DNA of 64,000 bases from Granulicella sp. L60 (lineage in GTDB: Bacteria > Acidobacteriota > Terriglobia > Terriglobales > Acidobacteriaceae), in NCBI RefSeq assembly GCF_009765825.1, contig NZ_LMUR01000010.1, positions 299,437-363,436 on the forward strand, read 5' to 3'. Shown piece after piece: positions 35,220 through 43,079 of the stretch. The position numbers and the translations under genes were made by a program. The notes below the pieces were generated by a model. The model was not told the DNA's origin. It saw nothing but the letters and a program-made list of their open reading frames with translations, and ran no database searches. The first letter of the stretch is position 1, and every line of letters begins with the position of its first letter.

Positions 35220-35594
35220 CTAGCAGCGGTCCAGGATTAAATACTCTGCCTGTACTTCAGGCTTGTCGTTTACAACGCGTCCATCGACTTCGACCCAGGC
35301 ATGCGATTTGAGTGGCAGCCGTTGTGCTCCTATAGTGAGTTCTGCGGCTATTCCATGTTGTCGAAGCAGCACAGTCGCCACGGTGGACCGCTGCAGGCAT
35401 AGTGCGTGCTTGGGGTACCACATGCATGCATGAGCTACTGCCGTACAGATTGTCTCTATGTCGTTTGGACTTGGGGTGTGTCTCGCGACGGGGATGTTCC
35501 GAACCTGTTTATACAGAGCGAAAAAGTCATGCTTCCGAAGGAAGAAATCATACCGCAGCAGTTCAATCAGGGAACGAAGGATCAATCTACGCAT
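35220..35594 (-). CDS. Lasso peptide biosynthesis B2 protein (leader protease)
   Basis: 124 residues of the transglutaminase-like B2 family. The catalytic Cys is in ALCLQRSTVATVLLRQHG and the His/Asp in KSHAWVEVDGRVVND. It cuts the leader off the precursor together with the separate B1 protein. ATG 35594 is used (GAGG about 8 bp upstream), which overlaps the end of the oligopeptidase gene by 8 bp; the longer open frame would overlap it by 47 bp. Split B1/B2 is the usual arrangement outside McjB-type clusters. Confidence 0.9.
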   Translation of the reverse strand: MRRLILRSLIELLRYDFFLRKHDFFALYKQVRNIPVARHTPSPNDIETICTAVAHACMWYPKHALCLQRSTVATVLLRQHGIAAELTIGAQRLPLKSHAWVEVDGRVVNDKPEVQAEYLILDRC

Positions 35595-37650
35595 GGGGTA
35601 CCTCGATCTCGAGTTGCCGGCACAGAAAGGCAACTCGATGAACTAATGCATCGATTCGCGTGGATAAGGGAAGAGTGGCGAAATGACCACGCAGAGGATT
35701 CCAGTCGAGAAGGACCGGGTTCGCATCGCGTTCTTCCACCGGAAGCGCACTCATTGCGGCCTGGAGACGCGCGATGTATTTGAGCGCGTGCATGGGGTCA
35801 CAACGAGTGTCTGCGCCTCCCGAAACCATGAGCAGAGCGGGGTATGAAACCCCGTCTTTGATGTTGTGATACGGCGAGTAGTCCAGGAGTATCGGGAAAT
35901 CATATGGATCTTCAGAAGAGCCGAACTGGGAGAGGTAGAACTGAGTATTGTCAAAGCGGTGGTAACGGAGCATGTCGAGGAATGGAGCGACGCAAAGCAC
36001 GGCTCGGATAAGATCTGGCCGTTGTGTCATGGCGACCCCCATGAGCAAACCTGAATTGGAGCCACCAGCAACTGCGAGTTTCCTGGGGTGGGTGAACCCC
36101 TTCCCAGTCAGATAGTCGGCCGCCGCAATGAAATCAGAGTGAACGGTCGGGCGATTTCTGCGAATACCAGCCTGGTGCCAGGCTTCTCCGAACTCGCCTC
36201 CGCCTCGCACATTGGCTATGGCAAAGTGACCGCCGATTTCGACGAAGTAACTCGCCAGGGGGGAATATCGTGGTGTGAGGCTAATGCCTGCAGCGCCATA
36301 GGCGGTCAGCACTGTAGGAACCGATCCACGTTTGAACGTTTCGGGTTTACCCAGAATCGTTATGGGGATCTGCGTACCGTCCGGTGCGGCGTAGGTGGAG
36401 CGCCGAGCATCGAAGGAAAGCCTGGCGAGACGCTCTTCCGAAAATGGCTCGTTCGATTGTGTCTGGAAAAGATAGCGATATACCGAAGGGGGCTGACAGT
36501 AGGATTCGAAGCTGTAGAAGAACTCCGTTGTGTCGCCACCGATGATACTGATGCTGCCAGATTCCGGCGTCGTGAGCGTGCTGACCAAGCTGCCGTCGAG
36601 CGTGTAAATCCGAACTGTGCTGGCCAGATCCTCCACAGTGGCGACAACTAAGTAGTCGCTGAAGATTCGCCAACTCTGAATGCGCTGCGGTCCTTCCTCG
36701 AGTACAAGTTCCGCCGCTTCAATATCAGGAGCTGCGAGTGAGGTCTTAAGGATGCGAAGGTTTGGAGCCTGGACGTTTGTAGCGAAGAACAGTGACTCTC
36801 CCGCAATCCTGAAGTCGTACTGGTCTGTCGTGTCCTCAAGTAAGGCGAGAATTGGATTGCCACAGGTGCCCAGGTTCTGAAGGTAGTAGCTTTGAAAGAC
36901 TTCATCAGGCTTGGCCTTGATAGTGACATGCATCGCGATACCTGACTCGCGGTCCAGACCGCTGACCAAACGAAGCTTCTCGGATCGGCCGCCATAGAAC
37001 ACAGTTTTGTCTTGAGCGAGTTCCGTGCCGAGTTGGTGAATCTTAACGCTCTTGGGTTGGGTCGGGTTACCCACCTCTTCGGTCACATAGAGGAATCCCT
37101 TTCCATTCTTGAGGAACGAGAAGCCGCGCAGTGCCCCTTTGGGCAATTCATCTGGTAGAGTGGCTCCCGTCGTCACGTCGAGAATGCGAACGCGTCGGGC
37201 ACCTTGCCCACCTGTACGGACCCCATAGGCCAGCAGGCCCCCATCTGCAGAAACGTCGACGATGGTGACCGAAGCATCCTTCCCCTCTCCAAGGGATTCC
37301 GGATCAAGCAATCGACGGTCTTCTCCATTGAAGCTTTCTCTCAGATAAATGCTGGACTGTTCTTCGCCGCGGTTACGCTTCGAAAAGAAGTAGCGATCCG
37401 CTACCTTCCTCACCTCACCGATACTTCCTATATCAAACAGCTCTGCGAGACGTTGCCGCATGAGATCGCTGTCTGGAAGGCCCGCAAAGTAGCTTTGGGT
37501 GTAAAGCGTCTGCTCATTGGTCCAGGCTTGCGTTTGTTTCGATTGATGGTCTTCGAGCCAGCGGTATGGATCGACAACGGACACACCGTGGTATATGTCT
37601 GTGACCGGCTTCGGAACGGAGTAGGGGGCGAGTATTTGCGTGACGCTCAT
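35587..37650 (-). CDS. S9A prolyl oligopeptidase inside the RiPP operon
   Basis: 687 residues. A seven-bladed propeller occupies about 70-400 after the family's N-terminal DPYRWLEDHQSKQTQAWTNE. The alpha/beta-hydrolase domain carries Ser in LAVAGGSNSGLLMG, Asp in SGGADTRCDPMHA and His in WNPLRGHFATLP. No signal peptide, so it should act in the cytoplasm. S9 enzymes in other lasso clusters are isopeptidases that linearise the peptide after uptake; here the gene sits between tailoring and maturation genes, so leader trimming, C-terminal trimming or self-protection are all possible. The ATG overlaps the kinase stop (ATGA). Confidence 0.88.
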   Translation of the reverse strand: MSVTQILAPYSVPKPVTDIYHGVSVVDPYRWLEDHQSKQTQAWTNEQTLYTQSYFAGLPDSDLMRQRLAELFDIGSIGEVRKVADRYFFSKRNRGEEQSSIYLRESFNGEDRRLLDPESLGEGKDASVTIVDVSADGGLLAYGVRTGGQGARRVRILDVTTGATLPDELPKGALRGFSFLKNGKGFLYVTEEVGNPTQPKSVKIHQLGTELAQDKTVFYGGRSEKLRLVSGLDRESGIAMHVTIKAKPDEVFQSYYLQNLGTCGNPILALLEDTTDQYDFRIAGESLFFATNVQAPNLRILKTSLAAPDIEAAELVLEEGPQRIQSWRIFSDYLVVATVEDLASTVRIYTLDGSLVSTLTTPESGSISIIGGDTTEFFYSFESYCQPPSVYRYLFQTQSNEPFSEERLARLSFDARRSTYAAPDGTQIPITILGKPETFKRGSVPTVLTAYGAAGISLTPRYSPLASYFVEIGGHFAIANVRGGGEFGEAWHQAGIRRNRPTVHSDFIAAADYLTGKGFTHPRKLAVAGGSNSGLLMGVAMTQRPDLIRAVLCVAPFLDMLRYHRFDNTQFYLSQFGSSEDPYDFPILLDYSPYHNIKDGVSYPALLMVSGGADTRCDPMHALKYIARLQAAMSALPVEERDANPVLLDWNPLRGHFATLPLSTRIDALVHRVAFLCRQLEIEVPHA

Positions 37651-39041
37651 AGCACACCTACCGGTTGTAAGAGTTCAAGTTCTCGTTGCAACCGTCGCAG
37701 GAGGCTTCTGTTCACCTTGTCGAGCATGGGGCTCGTATCCTGGTTTGCGGGATTGGCTTGTCCTTGAAGAGCGTGGATCAATACTGCCACCGCGGGCGAG
37801 AGACGCAGGCCTGCGTCGACACGACTACGCCCCAGGAGTGAGGTCCAACTGCGATAGGCATAGTTGCGGTGCATGCGTTCTCGCCACTCTGCATGGCTGG
37901 GGTGGTCTTTGATCGTGCGGTTCCAGAAAAACTCCCAGGATATAAAGGGGAAGGCCACGTAAGCTTCCGCCCAGTCGATAAGGATCGGCCACCCATTCTT
38001 GACGATGACGTTATGAGGACTGAAGTCGCCGTGGGCGATGCTGTACGGAATGTCGACGTCTTCGACCTGATGGCAGAGGTCGCGGCAGCCTTGGGCAATA
38101 TCCCGCAACTCTGCCCTGCTGAGCATCGCCGGCGGAGAGCTTGGTTGCCTCGCTGCGACCTCGATCATGGATTCGAAAAAGGGATCGATGGATTCCAGAA
38201 TCCTGGGAATGCGCCAGTCTGCGCAGCCGAGGTCCAGAAGCTTGTCCTCACAATTCGTAAACACGGTCTGCACCTTGGCCAGAATGCGGGCTGTCAAAGC
38301 CCAGGGCCTTCCATCCGGCTCTACGTCCAGTTCGTGCCCGTTGACCTCTTCTGCCAGCCATCCATTGACCTCCGGCTTGGTTGCTACTACCTTGGAGAAC
38401 CACCAGGGGCATTGCGCAGTCAGCAATTGCGTTATAGCGAACTCGCGCACATTGGGTTCACCCACCGCTTTGAACCAGAGGGCGGCCGGGGTTTCAGGGG
38501 TAGCCTCGCCAATTGGCTCTACCCCGATTCGGAAGAGTGCAAACCATGGGTCGCCATTCCACTGCTTGAAGCTGACCTCCCGCAGACCGAGAGTTGAAAG
38601 CTGAGATGTATACCAATCGCGGAGCTCATCAAGCCCCCTATAACGACCGAAGCTGCTCGGCCTTTCCCCAGAGTCGTAAGACTCGAATTCATGGAGACCT
38701 TCGACCAGAACTTGTCGATCTTCGATGCTAAGCTGTGCTCTCGCCTGTTCTGGCGTAACCCAGTTGAATGACGCGGGAGCGTCCAGGCTGTCATTCTGGA
38801 AGCGACATATCGCCGTCAGAGCCCCGGTTCGACCTTCTCCTTCGACACGAGCGGAGAGAATCAGAAACAGATCAATCCCATACTTGTCGCGGGCGACATC
38901 GGTTACTGAATGTGCGAGTCGAGTGAACCGCGGAATCTCAACGGTGGGAAGGCTTTCAGAGGCCCCGCAGCGATTTACGAGGACCTGTTTATGTCTGTCG
39001 AGAACAACCAGATAGACGAGTTGGTGCGCTTCCTCTGACAT
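37647..39041 (-). CDS. NUDIX-like/aminoglycoside-phosphotransferase-fold fusion 1
   Basis: 464 residues. The N-terminal 130 residues (LVYLVVLDRHKQVLVNRCG, ... LAHSVTDVARDKYGI) look like a degenerate NUDIX fold. The C-terminal part is an APH/choline-kinase fold with catalytic loop IAHGDFSPHNVIVKNG and metal Asp in PILIDWAEAYVAF. The substrate is unknown. In this operon a peptide or a peptide-bound sugar/amino acid is plausible, and several Ser/Thr occur in the precursor tails. ATG 39041 has GAGGAGA 7 bp upstream, better than the GTG at 39056. It lies 16 bp after its paralogue. Confidence 0.78.
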   Translation of the reverse strand: MSEEAHQLVYLVVLDRHKQVLVNRCGASESLPTVEIPRFTRLAHSVTDVARDKYGIDLFLILSARVEGEGRTGALTAICRFQNDSLDAPASFNWVTPEQARAQLSIEDRQVLVEGLHEFESYDSGERPSSFGRYRGLDELRDWYTSQLSTLGLREVSFKQWNGDPWFALFRIGVEPIGEATPETPAALWFKAVGEPNVREFAITQLLTAQCPWWFSKVVATKPEVNGWLAEEVNGHELDVEPDGRPWALTARILAKVQTVFTNCEDKLLDLGCADWRIPRILESIDPFFESMIEVAARQPSSPPAMLSRAELRDIAQGCRDLCHQVEDVDIPYSIAHGDFSPHNVIVKNGWPILIDWAEAYVAFPFISWEFFWNRTIKDHPSHAEWRERMHRNYAYRSWTSLLGRSRVDAGLRLSPAVAVLIHALQGQANPANQDTSPMLDKVNRSLLRRLQRELELLQPVGVL

Positions 39042-39057
39042 CGATTTTCTCCTCACA

Positions 39058-40365
39058 TCATGCGTACATGACCGACCTTGTGGTTTGCAGTTCTTTGAGC
39101 TGATGGTGCAGCAACCTCGCTAAGGATCGGAGGTAGCTGTCGTAGGGACTTGGGCCATGGCACTCGCGCTCGTGATAGAACATTGCTACCGCGAGAACTG
39201 CAAACGTCGGCAAGAGGCGAGCCCCCACCTCAACAGACGACTTCCCGTATGAGTCGGCCCAGGGTTCTAAATAGGTGCGGCGGAGCGTATTTTGCCAGGG
39301 TTTGCGTTCTGGCGCTTCGACGGCCATGCGATTCCACAGATACTCGCCGGCGATCAGGGGTAGGCTCACGCACGCTTCTGCCCAGTCGATGTAGATCGGT
39401 TTCTGTTGATGGATGAGTGTGTTGTGCGGGCTGAAATCTGCGTTCGCCAGCCCCTCTGAGAAGGGCAGGTCTGCAGCCGCTAGACACAATTCTTCTACCC
39501 CTCGTTCCAATAAAGAGAGATCGGTCGCTCTCAGTATGGCTGGTGTCAGCGTCTGCTGCCGCTCCATAGCCGATGCGATGTGTGTAAGAAACCCTGGCAG
39601 CCTCTCGACAAGGGCGGAAGGGCGAAGATCGGCTGCACCGGAGGCCAGCAGTATCTCGGAATTGCCCATCCAATCTACCTGAATCTCCGCGAGGGATCTG
39701 GCTACTTTCTTCCACGTATCAAGGTTCTCTATCGCATGCAGCTCTGTGCCTTCAATGTGCTGCAAGAGAAAGGCATTCCATCGCGCCTCGGAGGCAACAA
39801 CCCGCGGGAAGTATTGTGGATGGCGATCCGCAAGTAACCTTGAGATCCAAAATTCACGAACGTTGAAGTCGGTCACTGATTTGAACCAGAAGGTAGGACC
39901 GTTTGTGAAGACTTGAAGCAGGACGCCCCCGACCCGGCCATTCCATTGTTCGAGACGGTGAACCGAGTAGCCCATGCTTTGCAAGGTGTTGATTATCCAT
40001 TCAGTTGTCTCGGTGTACCAGGCGTACCCCCCGAACTCCGGGTTTGTAGTATCGACGGAAGAAAGAACAGACGCAAACTCTTGTCCCGCTAGATCGCCGG
40101 CGTCGCTCCAGGTGAGACCAGAGGGAAGACCGTTCTCAGGTCTGTGCAACCGCACGACATGAAGCCGTGTTTCGGGATTGTTTGGCAGCACAAGAGAGAA
40201 GATATCGAGGTGTAATTGTTCGCGCACAGCTCGCGACAACATAATGCCAACTCGACCGGGCGATACATCGACTTCAGGCAGCGACCAGCCAGCGGGGGAC
40301 CTCCGAACGGCCACTCGGCCAAATTCATTGAGAATCAATAGGGTAGCTTTGTATGTCTGTGTCAC
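39058..40365 (-). CDS. NUDIX-like/aminoglycoside-phosphotransferase-fold fusion 2
   Basis: 435 residues, paralogous to the downstream gene in length and layout: NUDIX-like start (KATLLILNEFGRVAVRRSPA), then APH fold with FWFKSVTDFNVREFWISRLL and the loop GLANADFSPHNTLIHQQKPI, YIDWAEA. Here the canonical HGD is NAD, so the His of the catalytic loop is replaced while the Asp and the later Asn remain. Activity may be altered. GTG 40365 overlaps the methyltransferase TGA (GTGA) and has AGAGGGGG upstream. Confidence 0.76.
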   Translation of the reverse strand: MTQTYKATLLILNEFGRVAVRRSPAGWSLPEVDVSPGRVGIMLSRAVREQLHLDIFSLVLPNNPETRLHVVRLHRPENGLPSGLTWSDAGDLAGQEFASVLSSVDTTNPEFGGYAWYTETTEWIINTLQSMGYSVHRLEQWNGRVGGVLLQVFTNGPTFWFKSVTDFNVREFWISRLLADRHPQYFPRVVASEARWNAFLLQHIEGTELHAIENLDTWKKVARSLAEIQVDWMGNSEILLASGAADLRPSALVERLPGFLTHIASAMERQQTLTPAILRATDLSLLERGVEELCLAAADLPFSEGLANADFSPHNTLIHQQKPIYIDWAEACVSLPLIAGEYLWNRMAVEAPERKPWQNTLRRTYLEPWADSYGKSSVEVGARLLPTFAVLAVAMFYHERECHGPSPYDSYLRSLARLLHHQLKELQTTRSVMYA

Positions 40366-41762
40366 ACTGCACCCCCTCTTGGCCCGCACACAAGCAGCCT
40401 GCGTCCATCCTTCGCCGGGGTCAGTATGTCTACATGCGGAAAATGACGACCCAAGGCGCTTGCGAATTCCTCTGGGGAGTACCAGGAGTCTGCGTCAGGG
40501 CGCCATTCCGCTGGCTGGACGCGTTCGCGACCGACATATTCTACGAGTGCCCGTCCGCTGGAGAAGCTCTTTACACCGCTTGCGATCTCTTCAAAGTCCA
40601 AACGGTACTTGCCGAAGACCATGTGGTGCGCCAAGGCGAAGCACAGCACAAGATCGGACTTTAGACGTTCTGTCGCTGGAGGGAACCAGCGATGGTTGAC
40701 TCCCCGCCCCGGCGTGGGAAGAGTGAAGTCAAGGACCACCGGGTAAAGCGACAGATCACTCTCTTGTGTGTTGGTGTAGGCGACGTCTACAAGAGCAGGA
40801 TCGAAATCGGCGGCTATGACCTCACGACCCTGTTGTGCGGCTTGACGTGCATAATGACCTGTATTCGCACCCAGATCGAGCACACTGCTAATTTTCTCTC
40901 GCTCGAGAATCGACGTCAGAACTTCCTGCTTGCGAGCCCAGGATGTTCCGATGCCCAAGTCGCAGTCCGTCGCAAAGTAGTCGATCCAACGGTTAGCGGG
41001 CGCCGACAAGGCGAGGGACTCGATCTCCGCTGCCGCTTGTTCGAGGAATGGTATAACACTGCTCTCTGCGCCATCGGGGTTCCATTCGGTCCATGCAGAC
41101 TCAAGATGTTCGATGTCCCTTTGCGACACGCCTTCTCGAAGATCCTCGCACAGCCTTCTCGCCGTGTGCTCACAACCATGCTCCACGAGCAGTAATGGGC
41201 GAATGAAGAAGCTGGCGAGCTTTTCATAACTCCGCGCAAAGGTTTGAGAGTCGAGGCGCACGATGGAGGCGGGATTGGCATACGAAAACTGTCGTCCGTC
41301 GAACAGCAGTGTCCATGGGTGCGGGTTCCGCAGGGTGAGGTCGTGCTCGGCGAGTCGGACAAACAACTCGATGAGACGAAGGCTCGCCGCACGCCACATC
41401 TTTGGAGACCACTCATGCCAGTAAGTAATCCGCGGGGTGGAATCGAGTTCGTAGACGGCATCGAACCCAGGCACTGACGAAGGACGGCGGTCCAATCCGA
41501 AAAGTAAGCGTTGTGCGAACAGGTCATCAAGGACGTGAGAATGCAGTAAGTTGGTGACGAATTCGGCATGTGGGGCCAGGACACCCAGCCAGAGGCGCCG
41601 TTCACGCCAGAACAGCCGAGCTTGAGGATCGCCGAAGTAGCGAGCGTAGTAGTGCAGCCTGGAAGAATCAATTGGCTCATCCGCCGCTTGCTCGAACAAG
41701 CGAGGGCCATCCTGCCGAGCGACCTCGGCCAACGCAAGCGAGCTGCGCGCGACGGCATTCAT
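40362..41762 (-). CDS. Class I SAM-dependent methyltransferase with N-terminal domain
   Basis: 466 residues. The last 190 residues form a Rossmann methyltransferase with motif I SSVLDLGANTGHYARQAA and acidic loop VIAADFDPALV. The first 250 residues (RNPHPWTLLFDGRQFSYANP) resemble the N-terminal kinase-like domain found in a family of larger class I methyltransferases. It could methylate the precursor, for example a carboxylate or side chain, or a small building block. ATGA overlap with the redoxin gene upstream. Confidence 0.8.
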   Translation of the reverse strand: MNAVARSSLALAEVARQDGPRLFEQAADEPIDSSRLHYYARYFGDPQARLFWRERRLWLGVLAPHAEFVTNLLHSHVLDDLFAQRLLFGLDRRPSSVPGFDAVYELDSTPRITYWHEWSPKMWRAASLRLIELFVRLAEHDLTLRNPHPWTLLFDGRQFSYANPASIVRLDSQTFARSYEKLASFFIRPLLLVEHGCEHTARRLCEDLREGVSQRDIEHLESAWTEWNPDGAESSVIPFLEQAAAEIESLALSAPANRWIDYFATDCDLGIGTSWARKQEVLTSILEREKISSVLDLGANTGHYARQAAQQGREVIAADFDPALVDVAYTNTQESDLSLYPVVLDFTLPTPGRGVNHRWFPPATERLKSDLVLCFALAHHMVFGKYRLDFEEIASGVKSFSSGRALVEYVGRERVQPAEWRPDADSWYSPEEFASALGRHFPHVDILTPAKDGRRLLVCGPRGGAV

Positions 41763-42286
41763 AGAGTCGCCTCGACTCTTTCGGACACGGACCTGACGAC
41801 GGGGGACAACTCGTCGAGAAGCATCCGAAGGTTTATCGCCGTGTCGTTGAACAACTGGTGTTGGCCAGTGAAGACCCCGCGCAACTGCTGTTGGCTATCG
41901 ATGGCGATGAGCGTCGGAAAGTAAAGCCATGTCGAGCGTGGAATGCTGAGGGCATTGCAAAGGTCACGGTTCGTGCAATGCCTGAGCGGAAAGCTGGTGT
42001 GTGTTTCGTCCGCGAACTCTGCCAATCCCTCTTCACATGCGTTCTGAATGCAGATCCCAACAAACTCGATTTCGGGGGAATACTCGTAACGAAGCTCTGA
42101 AAGAGACCGGGCGAGTTGTTTGCAACTTCCGCAGTCGATACCCAGAACAAACAGCAGAACGGCTCGTCCGCCCGATCCTGCAAGATGCAACGGAGTGTTC
42201 TCCTCTGTTGCGGGAAGCAGGATCATATCCCGTATGGGTTCCGCCGAAGACTCTGGATTGCTAAGGAAGCTACGAGACATCTCCAT
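41759..42286 (-). CDS. Thioredoxin-fold redoxin with CGSC motif
   Basis: 175 residues. Single redoxin domain with the active-site segment LFVLGIDCGSCKQLARSLSE (CxxC = CGSC). No obvious signal peptide, so it is likely cytoplasmic, unlike the TlpA-like protein at 25.4 kb. It may control the redox state of the Cys in the precursors' CxD segment. ATG 42286 has AAAGGA 8 bp upstream; a much longer frame above it overlaps the B1 gene and is not conserved in character. It lies 13 bp after B1. Confidence 0.78.
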   Translation of the reverse strand: MEMSRSFLSNPESSAEPIRDMILLPATEENTPLHLAGSGGRAVLLFVLGIDCGSCKQLARSLSELRYEYSPEIEFVGICIQNACEEGLAEFADETHTSFPLRHCTNRDLCNALSIPRSTWLYFPTLIAIDSQQQLRGVFTGQHQLFNDTAINLRMLLDELSPVVRSVSERVEATL

Positions 42287-42299
42287 TTCCGGGTCCTTT

Positions 42300-42572
42300 C
42301 TAAACCGAGGGCATTTCCGATTCGACGATTCCGTAGGAACGCAGCTGCGCCATGAAGTTCGCGAGATCAGGTCGGACGATTTCGGGAAAGACCTCGCATT
42401 CTCGGCTGATGGTCGCAATGATCTGGTCTTCAGGAACGGACTGCTTGAGAAGTTCGAGAATTCTCCCGCCCACTGGATCAGAGGTGAACATCAGGCCGCT
42501 CTTGATCTCCATGACGACGGCACCATCCGGGGTGTTGATTAGGCGTGTTGATCTGGAAATCTGTTCACTCAT
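42300..42572 (-). CDS. PqqD-like RiPP recognition element (lasso B1 protein)
   Basis: 90 residues of the PqqD/RRE winged-helix fold: TRLINTPDGAVVMEIKSGLM, then FTSDPVGGRILELLKQSVPE and VRPDLANFMAQLRSYGIVES. It binds the YxxP motif of the leader and delivers the precursor to the B2 protease and the cyclase. First gene of the leftward operon, with AAAGGATAG about 11 bp upstream. Confidence 0.88.
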   Translation of the reverse strand: MSEQISRSTRLINTPDGAVVMEIKSGLMFTSDPVGGRILELLKQSVPEDQIIATISRECEVFPEIVRPDLANFMAQLRSYGIVESEMPSV

Positions 42573-42675
42573 GGCGACTGCCTATCCTTTCGAATGCGAC
42601 GGGCGGGAACTCCTGGGAGAGGGGGACGTCGATTCAGGTGAAAGGATCATGCGCTCATGTCCATGGTCTGCGCCA

Positions 42676-42701
42676 TGTCCATTTGGCCTGTCCATTTGGT
42701 C
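42676..42701. promoter_or_regulatory. Tandem 13-bp repeat pair A
   Basis: TGTCCATTTGGCC (42676-42688) and TGTCCATTTGGTC (42689-42701) stand head to tail. The core CCA-TT-TGG is a dyad. The pair begins 104 bp upstream of the B1 start. Confidence 0.55.
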
Positions 42702-42954
42702 CGCCCTTGTGGCCGGCCAACCGGCCATAGCGGTACGTTTCAATCTGTGCTAGGCGCAGTTATCGCGATATGGGGAATGTCGCAAATGATGGATATGCTC
42801 GGCGGACTTATGTCCACGGAACAGGCGAATTTACAGGTAAAACCGCGTTGTAAGGCGATGTCGAACAGCAGCTATTTGGGGCAACTGCAACGCGGCCAAA
42901 ATTGGATGCGCATAAGAGAGCAAATTCCTTTCACACTTTTTTGTGGAAGGTCTA

Positions 42955-42980
42955 TGGCCATTTGGCCATGCCATCTGGTC
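42955..42980. promoter_or_regulatory. Tandem 13-bp repeat pair B
   Basis: TGGCCATTTGGCC (42955-42967) and ATGCCATCTGGTC (42968-42980), with the same 13-bp period and core as pair A. The pair ends 100 bp upstream of the exporter start at 43080. Confidence 0.5.
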
Positions 42981-43079
42981 ATGGTGACAGGTGTTCGAAC
43001 GCTTATACAGTTGTGTGCAGATGAACGAGGGATGGTGTTGAAATCAATGCCAGTTCTATCACCAAGCCGGGTGCAGAAC

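Larger units (their letters stand above)
42573..43079. promoter_or_regulatory. Divergent control region of the RiPP operon and exporter
   Basis: 507 bp between the B1 gene and the ABC exporter. It holds two tandem pairs of a 13-bp repeat, 42676-42701 and 42955-42980, each about 100 bp from one of the two start codons. The plus-strand frame is open throughout from 42657, but its upstream part has no protein character (many Met, Gln, Trp) and the repeats fall in it. ATGs at 43032 and 43047 are alternative exporter starts. Confidence 0.55.

Noticed and set aside
42657..43079. Extended N-terminus of the ABC exporter
   Set aside because: The sequence lacks membrane-protein character, contains the regulatory repeats, and would add over 140 residues absent from this family.
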